Source of the DNA: Lactifluus volemus
Taxonomy: Eukaryota > Basidiomycota > Agaricomycetes > Russulales > Russulaceae
DNA: 64,000 bases
Direction of reading: 5' to 3'
Assembly (NCBI GenBank): GCA_022376515.1
Contig: WTXI01000127.1
Location: forward strand, 1-64,000
The notes beneath the pieces were generated by a model. The model worked only from the letters and a program-made list of their open reading frames with translations. It had not been told where the DNA came from and made no database searches. Of this stretch, positions 1 through 10,313 are shown one piece after another. Positions within the stretch are counted from its first letter, which is position 1; every line of letters begins with the position of its first letter. The translations under genes and the position numbers were made by a program.

Positions 1-214
1 GGCCTGACTACCTCACGTTCATATTCTCTCTGGCTCAAGCTCGGTATGAGCTCGAGCCGGTCCGGGGGAGCCGCTCACGCGACTTCTGACAGGCTGACGC
101 GTCATGCGACGCCAGCCTCGAGCCGGCCCGTGTTATACAGATTGCTTAGGATCTTCGATCCTAAGCAGTACTTTATCTCAATGCTTCACACGGGTATTTA
201 ATAGATCAGATGTG
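1..214. other. Unassigned left-edge sequence with a perfect short hairpin
   Basis: No coding similarity was recognised. The stretch does not resemble the flanks of the other plus-strand F-box genes, so it marks a break in the array. It holds an 11-bp perfect inverted repeat with a 3-base loop at 143-167 (arms TGCTTAGGATC and GATCCTAAGCA) and a GC-rich part with repeated GAGCTCGAGCC-like words near 36-60. It may be the end of a mobile element or rearranged spacer; neither can be shown here. Confidence 0.4.
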
Positions 215-873
215 ACTTTAGTTAGTATGGCGTCCATTTGGGGTGCCTTACATTGGACGTCCTCGCGGCCCGATTCGATGCCCCACTACTCGATGAATTC
301 ATGATAACATTCTTCCATCAGCCTGTCTTTGACATCCCACAAATCGTCCGGTTCTTTAGTAGTTACCTGGACTCATTCCAGCCATCCAGTCTAACTTTGA
401 AATTCGAGCGGTTGGACTCCGCCTTTATCTCTTTTCCCTCAAATACAACGCATCATCCCGCATTTTCTCAAATTCACTCGTGGGAAATCATGGGTAAAGA
501 GCCGGATTGTCAACTCACTTCTGTAGCACAGATATGCGGCCAGATTCCGTCCTTCCGCTCCAGCGTGAAGTCACTCATCATTGAGTGCGGTGGCCTCGTT
601 GGCCGCAATCCCACGCTATGGCTCCAACTTTTTCACTCATTCCCCGCTGTCCAGAGCCTTCAAATACCTGTCGCGTTGGAGCCGTCCATCGCATCTGCGT
701 TAGAAACGCCCACGGAAGGATCACCGGCAGCTGCTAAAATATTCCCCTCGCTACACAGCCTTTCCATTGTGGGGAATAAATCAGGCGAAACTGTCCACAA
801 GCAACAACCCATCCAATCATTCGTCGCAGCGCGCCAGCGCTCTGGTCGTACTGTAGTTATCTCCCGCGTTTGA
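215..873 (+). pseudogene. C-terminal fragment of an A-type F-box/LRR gene
   Basis: Only the last 200 or so residues of an A-type F-box protein remain. The frame covers the repeat-rich C-terminal half, with landmarks such as ARFDAPLLDEF, FFSSYLDSF, AQICGQIPSFRSSVKSLI, LWLQLFHSFP and the terminal IQSFVAARQRSGR. The F-box, the first exon and the N-terminal half are missing. Homology to 3159-4739 starts near 215 with a small deletion in the GVSEYLE segment, and the sequence to the left is unrelated. The downstream flank (874-1340) matches other A genes, so the 3' end is the original one. It could be translated from the internal ATG at 238, but without an F-box it would not be a Skp1-binding receptor; a relic is the simpler reading. 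Confidence 0.8.
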
Positions 874-1344
874 AAATCCAACTCGGATTGAGAACGTCAT
901 CATGGTTACATCCCATTATCTGCCCTTCAAGTTGTCCTGGTATCTTCAATGTGCCGACCGCGATCTCGGACCGCCCTCTCGGCCTGTGCCCTCCGAGTCA
1001 GCCCCGCCCAAGTCTTGTGTTCCACAACGTTCCCTTCAGCCACGACCTCCTTCGGTTCTATGTTCTATCATGCCTTGGATCATCTCTTTTCCCTCTTTAT
1101 TGTTATTGTGGATTCCTTTGTCGTTTTTCTCTTATGTGCTAGTGATAGCCTCGTTTCCTGCTTCGTTCAAGCTTCTGATTCCCTGATATTCACTACGTTG
1201 ATAACATTGTGTTTGCGTTTTTACGGAATGCGCTACTATTATCTACGTCAGCCACCCGTAGCTACGAACTTGAAATGTCACAGTATTCAAAAATTGAGAG
1301 TTGAGGAACAAAGGAACGACACAGACTCAGATACTCCCTAGATT
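874..1344 (+). repeat. 3' flank shared by A-type F-box genes
   Basis: This noncoding stretch recurs after the A genes (4740-5290, 27686-28040, 36633-37020, 51004-51300). Shared landmarks are the C/T-rich part containing CCTCTTTATCGTAG-like words and the closing part with GTTGATAGCATT and CAGTATTCAAA. Several short frames cross it, but none is conserved between copies. It probably contains the 3' untranslated region and terminator of the family. Confidence 0.6.
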
Positions 1345-2228
1345 GTGGGCGTACAGTCAATGTTGGCCAGTTTTGAGAAGGATTGGGAGATAAGTTAACT
1401 TAGTATAGGTGCCTGGTCGCGGTAGCGTGGGGAAGAAGGATGATGGGGAGACAAACGGTACGGCCGATGGTTCTCGTGTTGAAAGATAATGTGGTATGTT
1501 TGCATTAAGGATGGGAAGTATTTCATGCAATGAGGTCAGATCCAGCGACGTTGAGTAGCTAGATGCTCGTCAGCAATGCAGTTAGAGAAGGGGGGACAAA
1601 TACTCACCCAGAAATGAGGGATTTCCAGTCTCTGTGAACACCGTGCATGGGATGAATGACGACATTGGAAAGAAAACAAAAAAAGTGCCTTTCCCGTTGC
1701 TTTCCACATCCCATTCGGCGTCCGTCCTAGCTCGACGACGACATCGGAGAGAAGTCGTGGCACCGCCAGGCGATCGCTCACCAACCTACTTCTTACTCGC
1801 GAGGTGGCGTTCTATATCCTCCGAGTCTGGCTCGACGCGCCCATATTTCCCACTTGCTCGAAAGCAACGCAATATCCACGCCACACTTCCGTGCGTACTG
1901 CGGGTAGGGCATCCACCTTCTTGGCCTCGGACTTGACTGTCGTCGCCGACCCTGACGCTGACACGGTCGATTTCGGAGGAGGGTAGGTTATTCGGATCTA
2001 GTGGATGCAAACGACGAGCTACTGATGTCCTTTCCGACGCAATCTGCGGCTCGGAAACACCGGCCTGGTTTCCTGGGGCGACGCTATCCTCTTGGGGCAT
2101 AAGCGTGCCCGCTCGTATCCGAGTCTGGGGGCTCAGATGTTAGCACATCAGACGAAACGGACGCGACCTCAATGATGCACAGACCTTCGCCAACCTTGGC
2201 TACCTGTCCTTTCTTGCACTAGTCCCAG
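1345..2228 (-). pseudogene. Decayed 2-oxoacid dehydrogenase E2 gene (lipoyl to mid-catalytic part)
   Basis: Read on the minus strand, pieces of a branched-chain-type dihydrolipoamide acyltransferase appear in the expected order. First is the tail of a lipoyl domain (2170-2222, similar to GQVAKVGEGLCIIEV). Then comes a peripheral subunit-binding domain (SGKYGR...DIERHLASKK, about 1800-1900). Then comes the start of the acyltransferase domain (VELGRTPNGMWKA, then LEIPHF, about 1600-1770), split by what looks like an intron, and finally a KLTYLP-like stretch (about 1380-1420). Frame changes and stops separate the pieces. In a living gene the product is the mitochondrial core enzyme of the branched-chain 2-oxoacid dehydrogenase complex. 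The C-terminal catalytic part is missing here. The copy lies just upstream of an A gene, as E2 copies do elsewhere in the window. Confidence 0.75.
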
Positions 2229-2389
2229 ATGGCGACGACGGCTGGGATGAATCGGATTGGAAAAACCGAGACAGAATGCAGTGACATCTCAGGCTCACGT
2301 TCAATTGAACACCGTCCACGTGGTCCAATGCCGTACACGTACGCGTGACCTTCACCCAACGGGTTTTGGTTACTAGCAGTACCCTTTCC

Positions 2390-2460
2390 ATGGGCTCAAA
2401 CAGCAAAAGTGTTGTTGCACGTCAACGGAAGAATATGCTAAGACTCATCAGAAAGAACCA
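2390..2460 (+). pseudogene. Solitary relic of an A-type F-box first exon
   Basis: From ATG at 2390 the sequence matches the first exon of the A gene at 49425 (MGSNSKSVVARQRK). It then breaks inside the part that should lead to the donor site, and no long exon follows. About 700 bp downstream the true A gene starts with its own first exon. This looks like the stump of an A gene whose second exon was deleted. Confidence 0.65.
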
Positions 2461-3150
2461 TGGGGCTGCTAAAGATATATGACACAACCGTACGAACAAG
2501 GGACCGTGAAAATAGTAGGAAAGCAGAACCTCTCCAATGTCGCAAGCTTTTGTTGGAGCACTTTTCGAGTTGCCTACCACGCATGTAAATGTAAAACTTG
2601 TCTCCACCTTGTGAGAACGCATCGCGGTTGGTGGGGGAGGCTCATTGAACAGCTGAGAGAGTGGCCAGTGCCAAAGTTAACATCCGAGCCGATCTCAAGT
2701 CCCAGATGGCGACGGCTCACAAAATTTTATTCTCGCCCAGGAACATGCTGTTGCTACTCGCATTAGACACTTTTGATGCACTGGTGAATTACCTTGCTTG
2801 CGGCGGTCGCCGCCTACGTGAACAATTAATAACACGGATTCACGTAGTTGATTTTCTTGGCCATCGGTTGAGCTCTTTCTGGTCACTTCGACCATACTGT
2901 GACGATACTCTATCCTTCTAAGTTTTGTGAACGATCCGCGGCAAGTATATGCGCGTGGTCATGTTCGGGGAGGAGAAGGAGCAGGAGGGGATAAGAGGAC
3001 TGCTTAAGGATGGAGCGAAGTATGTCCTTTCCACAGCGTCTCCGAGTCGGTCCGCATACCCCTGCGTGTAATTCATCGCAGCGCTCGGGCCGAGGAAGCC
3101 GGCCAGGGCCAGAGACAAACGGTTTTGGCACCATCCAGTCAACCTCTTTG
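2461..3150. other. Upstream region of the A-type gene at 3159
   Basis: The stretch has no conserved coding frame. Pieces at about 2605-2720 (CTCATTGAACAG...CCCAGATGGCGACGGC) repeat the promoter-side sequence seen before the A genes at 26115, 49425 and 62704. The last 100 bp (CGCTCGGGCCGAGGAAGCCGG and following) is nearly identical to the sequence just before 35019. Confidence 0.5.
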
Positions 3151-3177
3151 ATGCAAAAATGGATGATCTTTCCATAG
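3151..3177 (+). promoter_or_regulatory. Short upstream ORF overlapping the start of the A gene
   Basis: ATG at 3151 opens an 8-codon frame (MQKWMIFP, stop TAG at 3175-3177). It overlaps the main ATG at 3159 in another frame. The same arrangement is kept at 35011-35037. If it lies in the transcript it should lower initiation at the main start unless ribosomes leak past it. Confidence 0.5.
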
Positions 3178-4739
3178 GCTCAAACAGCAAGAACATTATT
3201 GCACTCCAACAGAAGGAATCGCAACAAGTACCAAGTAAGAGTCATCAGGGACAACCATATCGATTGCTGAGTTCTGTTGTACGTGTAGAAGACCAGGTGT
3301 TCCAGAGAACGACAATCGGATCTCTCCCAGACAATGTCCTTATAGAGATATTCGATTTTTATCAAGTTGTTATCAATGAAAAGGTCCTCTATACGGAAGT
3401 CAATGAACGTCCATGGGATTGGGAGAAGCTAGTGCATGTATGCCGAAGATGGCGATACATCATCTTTGAATCACCAATCCGTCTCAATCTGCAGCTTTTT
3501 TGCACGGAGAAATCACCTGTGAGGAAGTTGTTGGATATATGGCCACCATTTCCTCTCGTCATCCAACTCAACCACAACTACTCCTATTTGTATTGGTTAT
3601 GGAAGCGCCCCGAAGATTGCATCGACTCGACGGACAACCTCGTTGCCGCATTGGAGCATCGTGATCGCGTACGCAAGATTCAAGTTTATATCCCCCATCC
3701 ACCGGATCGTCTATGTAAACAATTTTTTACGGCAATGGAGGTATCACTTCCAGCATTGAGATCTCTTTCATTTCGGTCAATTGGTGAGAACACCCTTCTC
3801 CCAGATACACTCTTGAATGGATCCGCCCCTTGTCTACGAGATCTCACTCTTTCGGAAATCTCATTTCCATCATTGCCACTACTCCTCTCGTCTACAAGTG
3901 ACCTCAAATCTCTTAATCTTGACGATATTCCTGGTTATGGGTACATCTCACCCGAGACAATGGCCGCATCGTTGTCTGCGCTGCCAAAGCTCGAATGCCT
4001 TATCATCAATTTCAAATACAAGACACCTCGCCTCAACCGAGCCCTACCCGTACCGACTCGGTTTGTTCTTCCTGCTCTCACAAGGCTGGAATTCAAAGGT
4101 GTGAGCGAGTACTTTGAAACCATCGCAGCCCGATTCGATGCCCCACTACTCGATTACCTCAGGATAACATTCTTCTATCAGCTTGTCTTTGACATGCTCC
4201 CGCAAACCGTTCGGTTCTTTAGTAGTTACCTGGACTCATTCAAGGAATACAGTCTAACCTTGACATTCCCGTGGCAGGACTCCGCCTCTATCCGAGTCAC
4301 CTTTCCCTCCAATACAACGCATCATTCTGTATACTCTCCATGTCACACGTGGAACATTGGAACCCAAGATATCATTTGTTTAGCACAGATATGCGGCCAG
4401 ATTACGCCCTTCCACTCCGGCGTGAAGTCACTCATCATTAAGTGGGACAGCCACGCCGACATCGATGATCCAACGCTATGGCTCCAACTTTTTCACTCTT
4501 TCCCCTCTCTCCAGAGTCTTCAAATACCTGCCGTGCTAGAGCCTTCCATCGCATCTGCATTAGAAAGGCCCACGGAAGGATCACCGGGAGCTGCTGAAGT
4601 ATTCCCCTCGCTACACAGCCTTTCCGTTGTGGGGCGTGCGAACAGCTTCGTTGTGCAAGAACCCATCCAATCATTCGTTGCGATCCGTCAGCGCTCAGGT
4701 TGCCCTGTAGCTCTCTCTCGCATTCGAGAATTCGGTTGA
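3159..4739 (+). CDS. A-type F-box/LRR-like protein, 508 aa spliced
   Basis: Probable substrate receptor of an SCF ubiquitin ligase. Exon 1 is 3159-3234, the intron 3235-3288 (GTAAGA...TGTAG, branch-like GCTGAG), exon 2 3289-4739. The F-box lies at about residues 33-80 (LPDNVLIEIF then VHVCRRWRYIIF) and should bind Skp1. The remaining 430 residues carry irregular leucine-rich repeats (LPALRSLSF, LPKLECLIINF, LPALTRLEF, FPSLQSLQIP) that would hold the substrate. The intron is 54 nt and has no stop, so a retained-intron product of 526 aa is also possible. The start is chosen because the IGSN peptide from this ATG is shared by most family members. Upstream is an overlapping short ORF; downstream is a shared 3' flank, then a dead Rab copy. 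No transmembrane segment or signal peptide is visible. The substrate is unknown. Confidence 0.87.
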   Translation: MDDLSIGSNSKNIIALQQKESQQVPSKSHQGQPYRLLSSVVRVEDQVFQRTTIGSLPDNVLIEIFDFYQVVINEKVLYTEVNERPWDWEKLVHVCRRWRYIIFESPIRLNLQLFCTEKSPVRKLLDIWPPFPLVIQLNHNYSYLYWLWKRPEDCIDSTDNLVAALEHRDRVRKIQVYIPHPPDRLCKQFFTAMEVSLPALRSLSFRSIGENTLLPDTLLNGSAPCLRDLTLSEISFPSLPLLLSSTSDLKSLNLDDIPGYGYISPETMAASLSALPKLECLIINFKYKTPRLNRALPVPTRFVLPALTRLEFKGVSEYFETIAARFDAPLLDYLRITFFYQLVFDMLPQTVRFFSSYLDSFKEYSLTLTFPWQDSASIRVTFPSNTTHHSVYSPCHTWNIGTQDIICLAQICGQITPFHSGVKSLIIKWDSHADIDDPTLWLQLFHSFPSLQSLQIPAVLEPSIASALERPTEGSPGAAEVFPSLHSLSVVGRANSFVVQEPIQSFVAIRQRSGCPVALSRIREFG

Positions 4740-5285
4740 GACCATCGTTATCATCAAGGTCCACCGCACCTGCTCTCGTATACTTCATCCCTGTCCTCCT
4801 TCCACTACCCGTCATTCAAGTTGTCCAGGTTCCATGTGCTGATCACGATCTTGGACCGCCACTCGGCCTGTCCCTTGGGCCACGACCACCGTGTATGTCT
4901 CGATTCGGTGCTATGTTCTAGTGCCTTGGATCTCCTTATGTACCTCTTTATCGTAAATTCCTCTTTCGTTTCTCTTTTGTGCTAGTGATAGCCTCGTGTT
5001 CTGCTTCGTTTCTGATCTCCTGATATCTGCTACGTTGATAGCATTGCATTTGCATTTGCATTTTTGTACTGAATGCACTACTACGTACATCTACCACCTA
5101 TAGTTAGAACTAGCTAGAACTTGCAATGTCACACGGTATTCAAAGATTGAGAGTTGAGGAGCGAAGGTACAACTCGGGCTCGGACTTTGCGGAAAGGTTT
5201 TGAGAAAGATGGGGAGATAAGTTAACTTAGCATAGATCCCAGATGTAGGTAGGGGAGCGACGTTGAGTAGCTATAAGGCGCTCTT
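4740..5285 (+). repeat. 3' flank of A gene with a small E2 remnant
   Basis: No gene was seen. The first 370 bp match the shared A-gene 3' flank. At about 5195-5250 there is a short minus-strand remnant of the E2 catalytic domain (the GGGGAGATAAGTTAACTTAG block, which in fuller copies encodes AKLTYLP). This shows that the E2 passenger once extended here. Confidence 0.5.
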
Positions 5286-6640
5286 CAGCAAGCTTGAATG
5301 CCGCGGCAGCCCTCTCACCCCACTGAGCCTACTCTCATCCCTCAAATGATGCACCGACAACAGCGACTACTGGACAACAAAAGTATGTCTCTGGTCACTT
5401 TTCGACAACTATTGGTACCGATTTCATCTCCAAAAACGCTACCTCATCACTCCAATCCAGACGGGGTCCGCGTTTCCCTCCATTTGTTTATTGTATCCTC
5501 CGAGTCGCGCCGCAGCGGTGGTTGCGCACCACCGTGACTCAGACTACTACTGCAGGATACCGCCGGCCAAGAACGCTTCTCCTTTTCCCCACTCAACTAC
5601 ATTTTTTTCGTAGTGTGGATGCCGCCCTTCTCATGTTCGACGTCAATCAGCCTGCGACGCTGTATATCCTCACCTGATGATGGTCCGAATTTCGTGCCTG
5701 CGCACCGCTCGGCGCAGATGAAGACATGGCAGAATACAGCCTCATGATAGTCGGAAATCAGACCGACCTCATTTCTGATTCAGATAAACGAAAGAGGATG
5801 CCTTGCGCCTCATCGACGAGCTTGTTCTGTCGTCGGATATGCGATCCACCAGCCGCAGTGCAACGCCAGTGGACGTGAGAGAATGGTTACCCTCCCACGT
5901 CGTCAGTGGATCTGACGACGACGAAATGTGCGTACATACGAACGGAAATTTGAATCTGAATACAACTTCTCAGTCAGAGAGTATCACTCCTCTTGGACGA
6001 GACGAACTCCCACAGCGGCTGGCACCCACGCTACCCCGGACGCCGCCGACGTTGATCCTGAAGCCGACACGGATACCTCAGTTCCCACCCACCCACCCTC
6101 CTTACATCCTGGATCGACCTCTTCGCATTATCACAAACGCACATCCAAATCCCACTCGCGCAAACTCCCAACTTTAGCTTCGCAGCGCACGGTGGCACGC
6201 TCGGCTCGGCCCACACACAGGCTTCACCTCCTTCCCCACTCCCACTTCCTCCTTTTCAGATGGGCGCGCACGCCGAACCATTCGAGTCCGCGCACTCCTC
6301 CCCACTCTCGCGTTCTCGCTCCCCTTTGTCCTCCTCTCCGACGTTTATAAAAGACTCCGCACGACTCGGAGGCGGTCGGTCTCGTCATTGACGATATCGA
6401 TATCGATCACACCCACGATCACGGCCTCGGCGATACGCCACGGTGCAAGCCCTTGCACGAGCCATGCCACCTTGTCCCCCGCGAGGACCCAAGTTATTCT
6501 TCACTTCGGCTAAGACAGGCGCGGGCGTCTCGGACGTGTGCCTACATCGCACAACGTGTCCTCACGTGCTGGGAAACGCGGGCAGAGCCGCCGAATGGGG
6601 TGAGGAAAGGCAGTACAGTCGGTCTTGATCAAGCTATGAT
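5286..6640 (+). pseudogene. Decayed Rab-like small GTPase gene (copy 1)
   Basis: Separate pieces of a Rab/Ypt-type GTPase follow each other in order. They are a switch I part (KYVSGHFSTTIGTDF, about 5381-5430), the G3 motif DTAGQERFS (5555-5581, after an acceptor-like CTGCAG), DAALLMFDVNQPAT (about 5618-5660), WSEFRACAPL, a G4 motif changed to VGNQTDL (about 5745-5768) and the G5 motif TSAK (6503-6514). Two adjacent TGA codons (5675-5680) interrupt the frame just before WSEF. The P-loop was not found. Between G4 and G5 lie about 730 bp of Pro/Ser/Thr-rich sequence, an unusual insertion for this family unless part is intronic. A working protein would act in vesicle traffic; this copy cannot. 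Confidence 0.8.
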
Positions 6641-7620
6641 CGGGCAAAAGAGGACATCTGGAAGTACTTGCTGTTTCTTCGTGAGAGCTGCGTGCAACCT
6701 TATTTATGTCGACCCTTTTTCCTAGGTTGGAACGTTGTTGCCGTGTTTATGGATATTGTACGTGCACTTCCTAACAGTAAGAGAAGAAACTTCGGAATGA
6801 TTAGATTGATAGCTTCCCACTTAAAGTACTATCCACTCGTCCTTGTTTGATAAGGCCGTGGCCCTGCTTCAAGTGCAAAGTATTGGCCGGGCGTTCATAA
6901 TCCATAAAGTCCCAAACTCGTGAGGTTTACCGCAACGTCGCAGACTGTACTTCTGTATTACGTATCTGCAACGCCATGACAGTGAAATAGGGGAAAACTG
7001 CGGTATCGGGACGTCCAAACGGATACATTTTTGGTATTGGAAGTAATGATACGATATGAGCGGCACAGCTGATAGCATACAAGAGGAGAGACGGAACAGT
7101 CGGGACCACTACTTTGCGCGTGCAGCATGGTAGCTACCCCTCTCCAGTCCTGTAAATACGAGGACCGCATTTTCTTTGTCAAATGTGTTGCGGAATATAA
7201 GTGCAGACTTGAAAAACAACAACAACATACATTTGGAATGTATATATGGGGAACAGGCCAAGAAGGGGGTACCATAGCACAAACGAGTAAGCTAGGACGA
7301 GGTACAAGTCAGGAACGAAACTAATTCGGTGGGACAAGGAACGTCGAACGGCAAGTAAAAGTAGTGGTAAGGAAACGAGAATGGGTAGCAACCTAACATA
7401 GAACGCGATTCGAGGCATGGTATGTAGTCTGAGACCGGAGATGACAAAGAGAGATAAACGACACACGATAGAGAGAAGGGGGAATAATCGCAAAACAGGA
7501 GAGTGCAATATAGCACGGAGCCGAGGCATAAAGGGTGGTGTGACCGAAGTGGCATTGTAGAGTACGGATGAGGACAGATGGTAGAAGGAGGAATGAGGAA
7601 AGGGAACGAGGGGGAAGAAG
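6641..7620 (-). repeat. Shared 3' flank of a minus-strand B gene
   Basis: About 950 bp without a conserved frame, repeated at 17290-18330, 29380-30399 and 52700-53700, shorter at 41030-41826, and inverted at about 34430-34925. Landmarks are CAAGTGCAAAGTATTGGCCGGG, the TTTTGGTATTGGAAGTAA block and GGTACCATAGCACAAACG. It lies downstream of the B genes and probably holds their 3' untranslated region. Short frames of this stretch change between copies. Confidence 0.6.
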
Positions 7621-9236
7621 CTATGCGAAAGACTCCAAGGACAATGACTGCGCTGGTGTCCCTAAAAAAAACTCGCTGGGGCGAGAGAGGGCTACAGGAC
7701 GACCGCTATGCTGGCGGGCTGCGACAAATGATTGTATGCCTTGTGGCACAGCTTCAGCGGGTTCCGGGTGATCTTCTCCAACCACAATGTCAAGGCTGTG
7801 TAGCGAGGGGAATACTTCGGCGGCTGATTCTCCTGTGAGCCTTTCTAACGCAGCTGCGATGGAAAGCTCTAGCACGGCAGATATTTCAAGACTCTGGACA
7901 GAGGGAAATGATTGAAAGAGTTGGAGCCATACCGTCGGATCTATATCGATTTCTGGTTGGTGGTGCCAAACATCCCACTCGATGACGAGCGATTCCACGC
8001 TAGAGCGGAAGGACAGAATCTGGCTGCATATCTGTGCCATTGAATACACTTGCCAATCTAAAGTGTCGCACAAGATATGCCAAGAGCAACTCTGATTCAT
8101 CACCGCTGTGTATTCCGGGTGATAGGGCGGCATATCAGATGGAAAGAAGACAGCATCGCAGGAGGGCCAGGACGAGAAAGAATCCGCATTAATCCTCAAG
8201 GTTAGACTGGATGTCCTGAATGAGTCCGGGTGACCAAAGAACCGAATAGTTTGGGGAATATCAAACACAAGCTGATTGAAGAAGACTATCAGGAGGCGAT
8301 CGAACCTGAGTAGAGGTGCATCTATTCGGGCCACGAGAACTTCCAGGTACTCGCTGATACCTTTAAAATGCAACCCAGTGAGAGCGGGGAGAACAGACCG
8401 GGTCTGTGGCGGGACAGGTCGGTTTCTCCGTTTGGGTTGAGGCGTCGGAGATAGGTATTCGATGGTGAGGTATTTGAGCCTCAGCAACATGGAAAGGGAT
8501 GTAGCCATTGTCTCGGGTGGGATGTACCCAGAATTAGGTATATTGGAAAGACGAAGGGATGTGAGGTCTCTTGTAGACAAGAGGAGTCGTGAAAGCGACG
8601 GAAACGAGATTTCCCAGAGTTCGAGATCTTGTAAACGCGGGGCGGATCCATTCAAGAATGTGTTGGGAAGGGGTAACACACCATCCGGTGGCTTAAAGAA
8701 AAGAGATGTCAATTCCGGAAATGGCTCCTGCATCACCGTCGCTATTCGTTCCGGGACATTACGTAGATTACAGAGTCCAATATGGATTTTCTGTACGCGG
8801 TCACGACGCTCCAATGCGGCAATGAGGTTGTCGATTTTTTCCTCCCTTGACAAACTAGTTCGGACTACAAGAGGAAATGTTGGCCAAATATCGAGCAGTT
8901 TCCTCACTGGCGTTTTGAGTGTGCAAATGATTTCCAATTTGAGACGGAGTGGTGATTCAAAAATGACGAATCGCCATCTTCGGCATACGTGCACCAGCTT
9001 GGGCCAATTTGATTTCCATTGAAAATGATCCGAAGCTTGATAGAATATTTCTAGCAGGACGTCATCTGGGATCGATCCGATGGACACTCGTTGGAGCACG
9101 TGGCCTGCCCGATACAACTCAGCAATCGTTGCAGTGGCCCTAGATGAGCCATACCTGGTCCTGATCGAATAAACAATTCCTTGCGGCGACCTGCAACTCG
9201 CTTTACTCTATTCGAGCCTATGGAGCTGTCATCCAT
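7621..9236 (-). CDS. B-type F-box/LRR-like protein, 521 aa spliced
   Basis: Exon 1 is 9236-9155 and encodes the IGSN leader ending IRSGPG. The intron is 9154-9105 (50 nt, GTATGG...GGGCAG, branch-like GCTGAG). Exon 2 is 9104-7621. The join gives SGPGHVLQRVSIGS, in frame with the F-box (IPDDVLLEIF then VHVCRRWRFVIF). Irregular leucine-rich repeats follow. An upstream-looking start inside the intron (a TTG) is not usable, so the ATG at 9236 was preferred. The C-terminus is about 15 residues longer than in the copy at 18331: the GTAAGG after the shared SRPSE codons has become a T-run, removing the usual stop. Expected role: Skp1-bound substrate receptor of an SCF ligase; substrate unknown. Closest neighbour copy is 53701-55331. 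Confidence 0.86.
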
Positions 9237-10271
9237 CGGGATGAAATAGGTCCCAGGGAATGACCTGTCAGCGATACTATTGTATGGTCGGGAGAATGGA
9301 GCCAGCGGCACATATTCGAGCCTGTGACTGAGCCCTGAGTGCAGATTCATGAGAACCTATCACTTTTGTAATAGTGACTCGGAAGGATATAGGCGTGCTC
9401 GGTAGGATTCACTGACAGAAATGCCCGCAGTTTAGTAGATGGTGGCTCGAGAGATGGGTATATCGAGAGAGCCGCTAACCTACCTAGTACGTATACTGGA
9501 GCTACCCTTACCCTGTTGTACACGCGATACACACGCAGTGTCCACCTGGCTTCCATTGGAAAGGTCCGTCGCAAATGGCTGTGTTTGTTGGGACACGCGG
9601 CGTATTGGCACAGGGTGGACCGCTGACACGCGACAACCGCAGGGATTCGAAGAAGACCAGTCTTCACACTACAAACTGTCATCTGGAGAGCCCTTCCCAG
9701 TTAAACAAAGTAAGGGGAAGGTCTTGTCCATATCACCCAAAATCAGGGAAAAACGTAGATACGGAATAGATGAATAACCGATAGACGATACAGTGACTAC
9801 TAGTATTTGTGGCTCAGTATCCGATCCGCCATGGGAAGAAGATCCTCTCCTTCTCCTGTGCGGTACAGGGTCGGGGACGGAATGCTAAGGGGAGTTTCTG
9901 TCGCGTAATCCGTAGCGTATCTGAGCCTCTGTGGACTGCTCGGTCCATGCATGGCCCGCACGACACGCGATGAAAAATCGCGGGTCGGTATCCGGTCTCG
10001 CGGTGGGGTGGGTAGTCGGGACGGGAAGAAGCTCAGCCATGGCTCGTGGTGCGTGGTATGCACAATACACGCAAATCTATACGGACGCAAGCTGTAGACG
10101 GTCGTAGCAGTGCCATTTGAATAGAAGGCGCGGGCATTGTATAACTTACTTGAGCTTCCCGAAATCTTGAAGTATGTTCCCCTTTCACCTGATCCCTTCA
10201 AGGTGTTGTGCGACGACATGTCGAGCCGGAGGTGGCTTCCCCCAGTACTTACCCATGGGGATGAAGAAGGA
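9237..10271. repeat. Upstream segment of B gene, duplicated at 55332-56357
   Basis: This 1-kb stretch is nearly identical to the sequence upstream of the B gene at 53701 and clearly related to 31952-32940. Landmarks are GGTGGCTCGAGAGATGGGTAT, CACGCAGTGTCCACCTGGCTTCC and GATCCTCTCCTTCTCCTGTG. Frames on either strand (for example 9800-10345 minus) differ between copies and look noncoding. It presumably carries the B-gene promoter. It ends exactly at the LINE insertion site. Confidence 0.6.
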
Positions 10272-10286
10272 TGGTGAAAAAGGCAA
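10272..10286. repeat. Target-site duplication, left copy
   Basis: TGGTGAAAAAGGCAA here is repeated exactly at 15873-15887. One more T could belong to either the site or the poly(T). In the uninterrupted paralogue (about 56368-56395) the flanking sequences join directly. Confidence 0.85.
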
Positions 10287-10313
10287 TTTTTTTTTTTTTT
10301 TTTTTTTTTTTTT
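10287..10313 (-). repeat. Poly(T) tract = poly(A) tail of the LINE
   Basis: An uninterrupted run of 27 T directly after the left target-site duplication. Its length and purity argue for a young insertion. Confidence 0.85.

Noticed and set aside
5803..6350. Plus-strand frames rich in Pro/Thr/Arg as independent proteins
   Set aside because: They are the G4-G5 part of the broken Rab copy read in two frames; equivalents in other copies break at different places.
7179..7555. Hydrophobic minus-strand frames (possible membrane proteins) in the B-gene 3' flank
   Set aside because: The frame changes and breaks between the repeat copies (17596-18293, 30033-30348, 53280-53608). Leu/Ser-rich translation comes from a C/T-rich strand, not from selection.
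10287..10313. Poly(T) as a simple microsatellite or terminator
   Set aside because: Its place next to an exact target-site duplication, with the partner site at the far end of the LINE, fits a poly(A) tail better.
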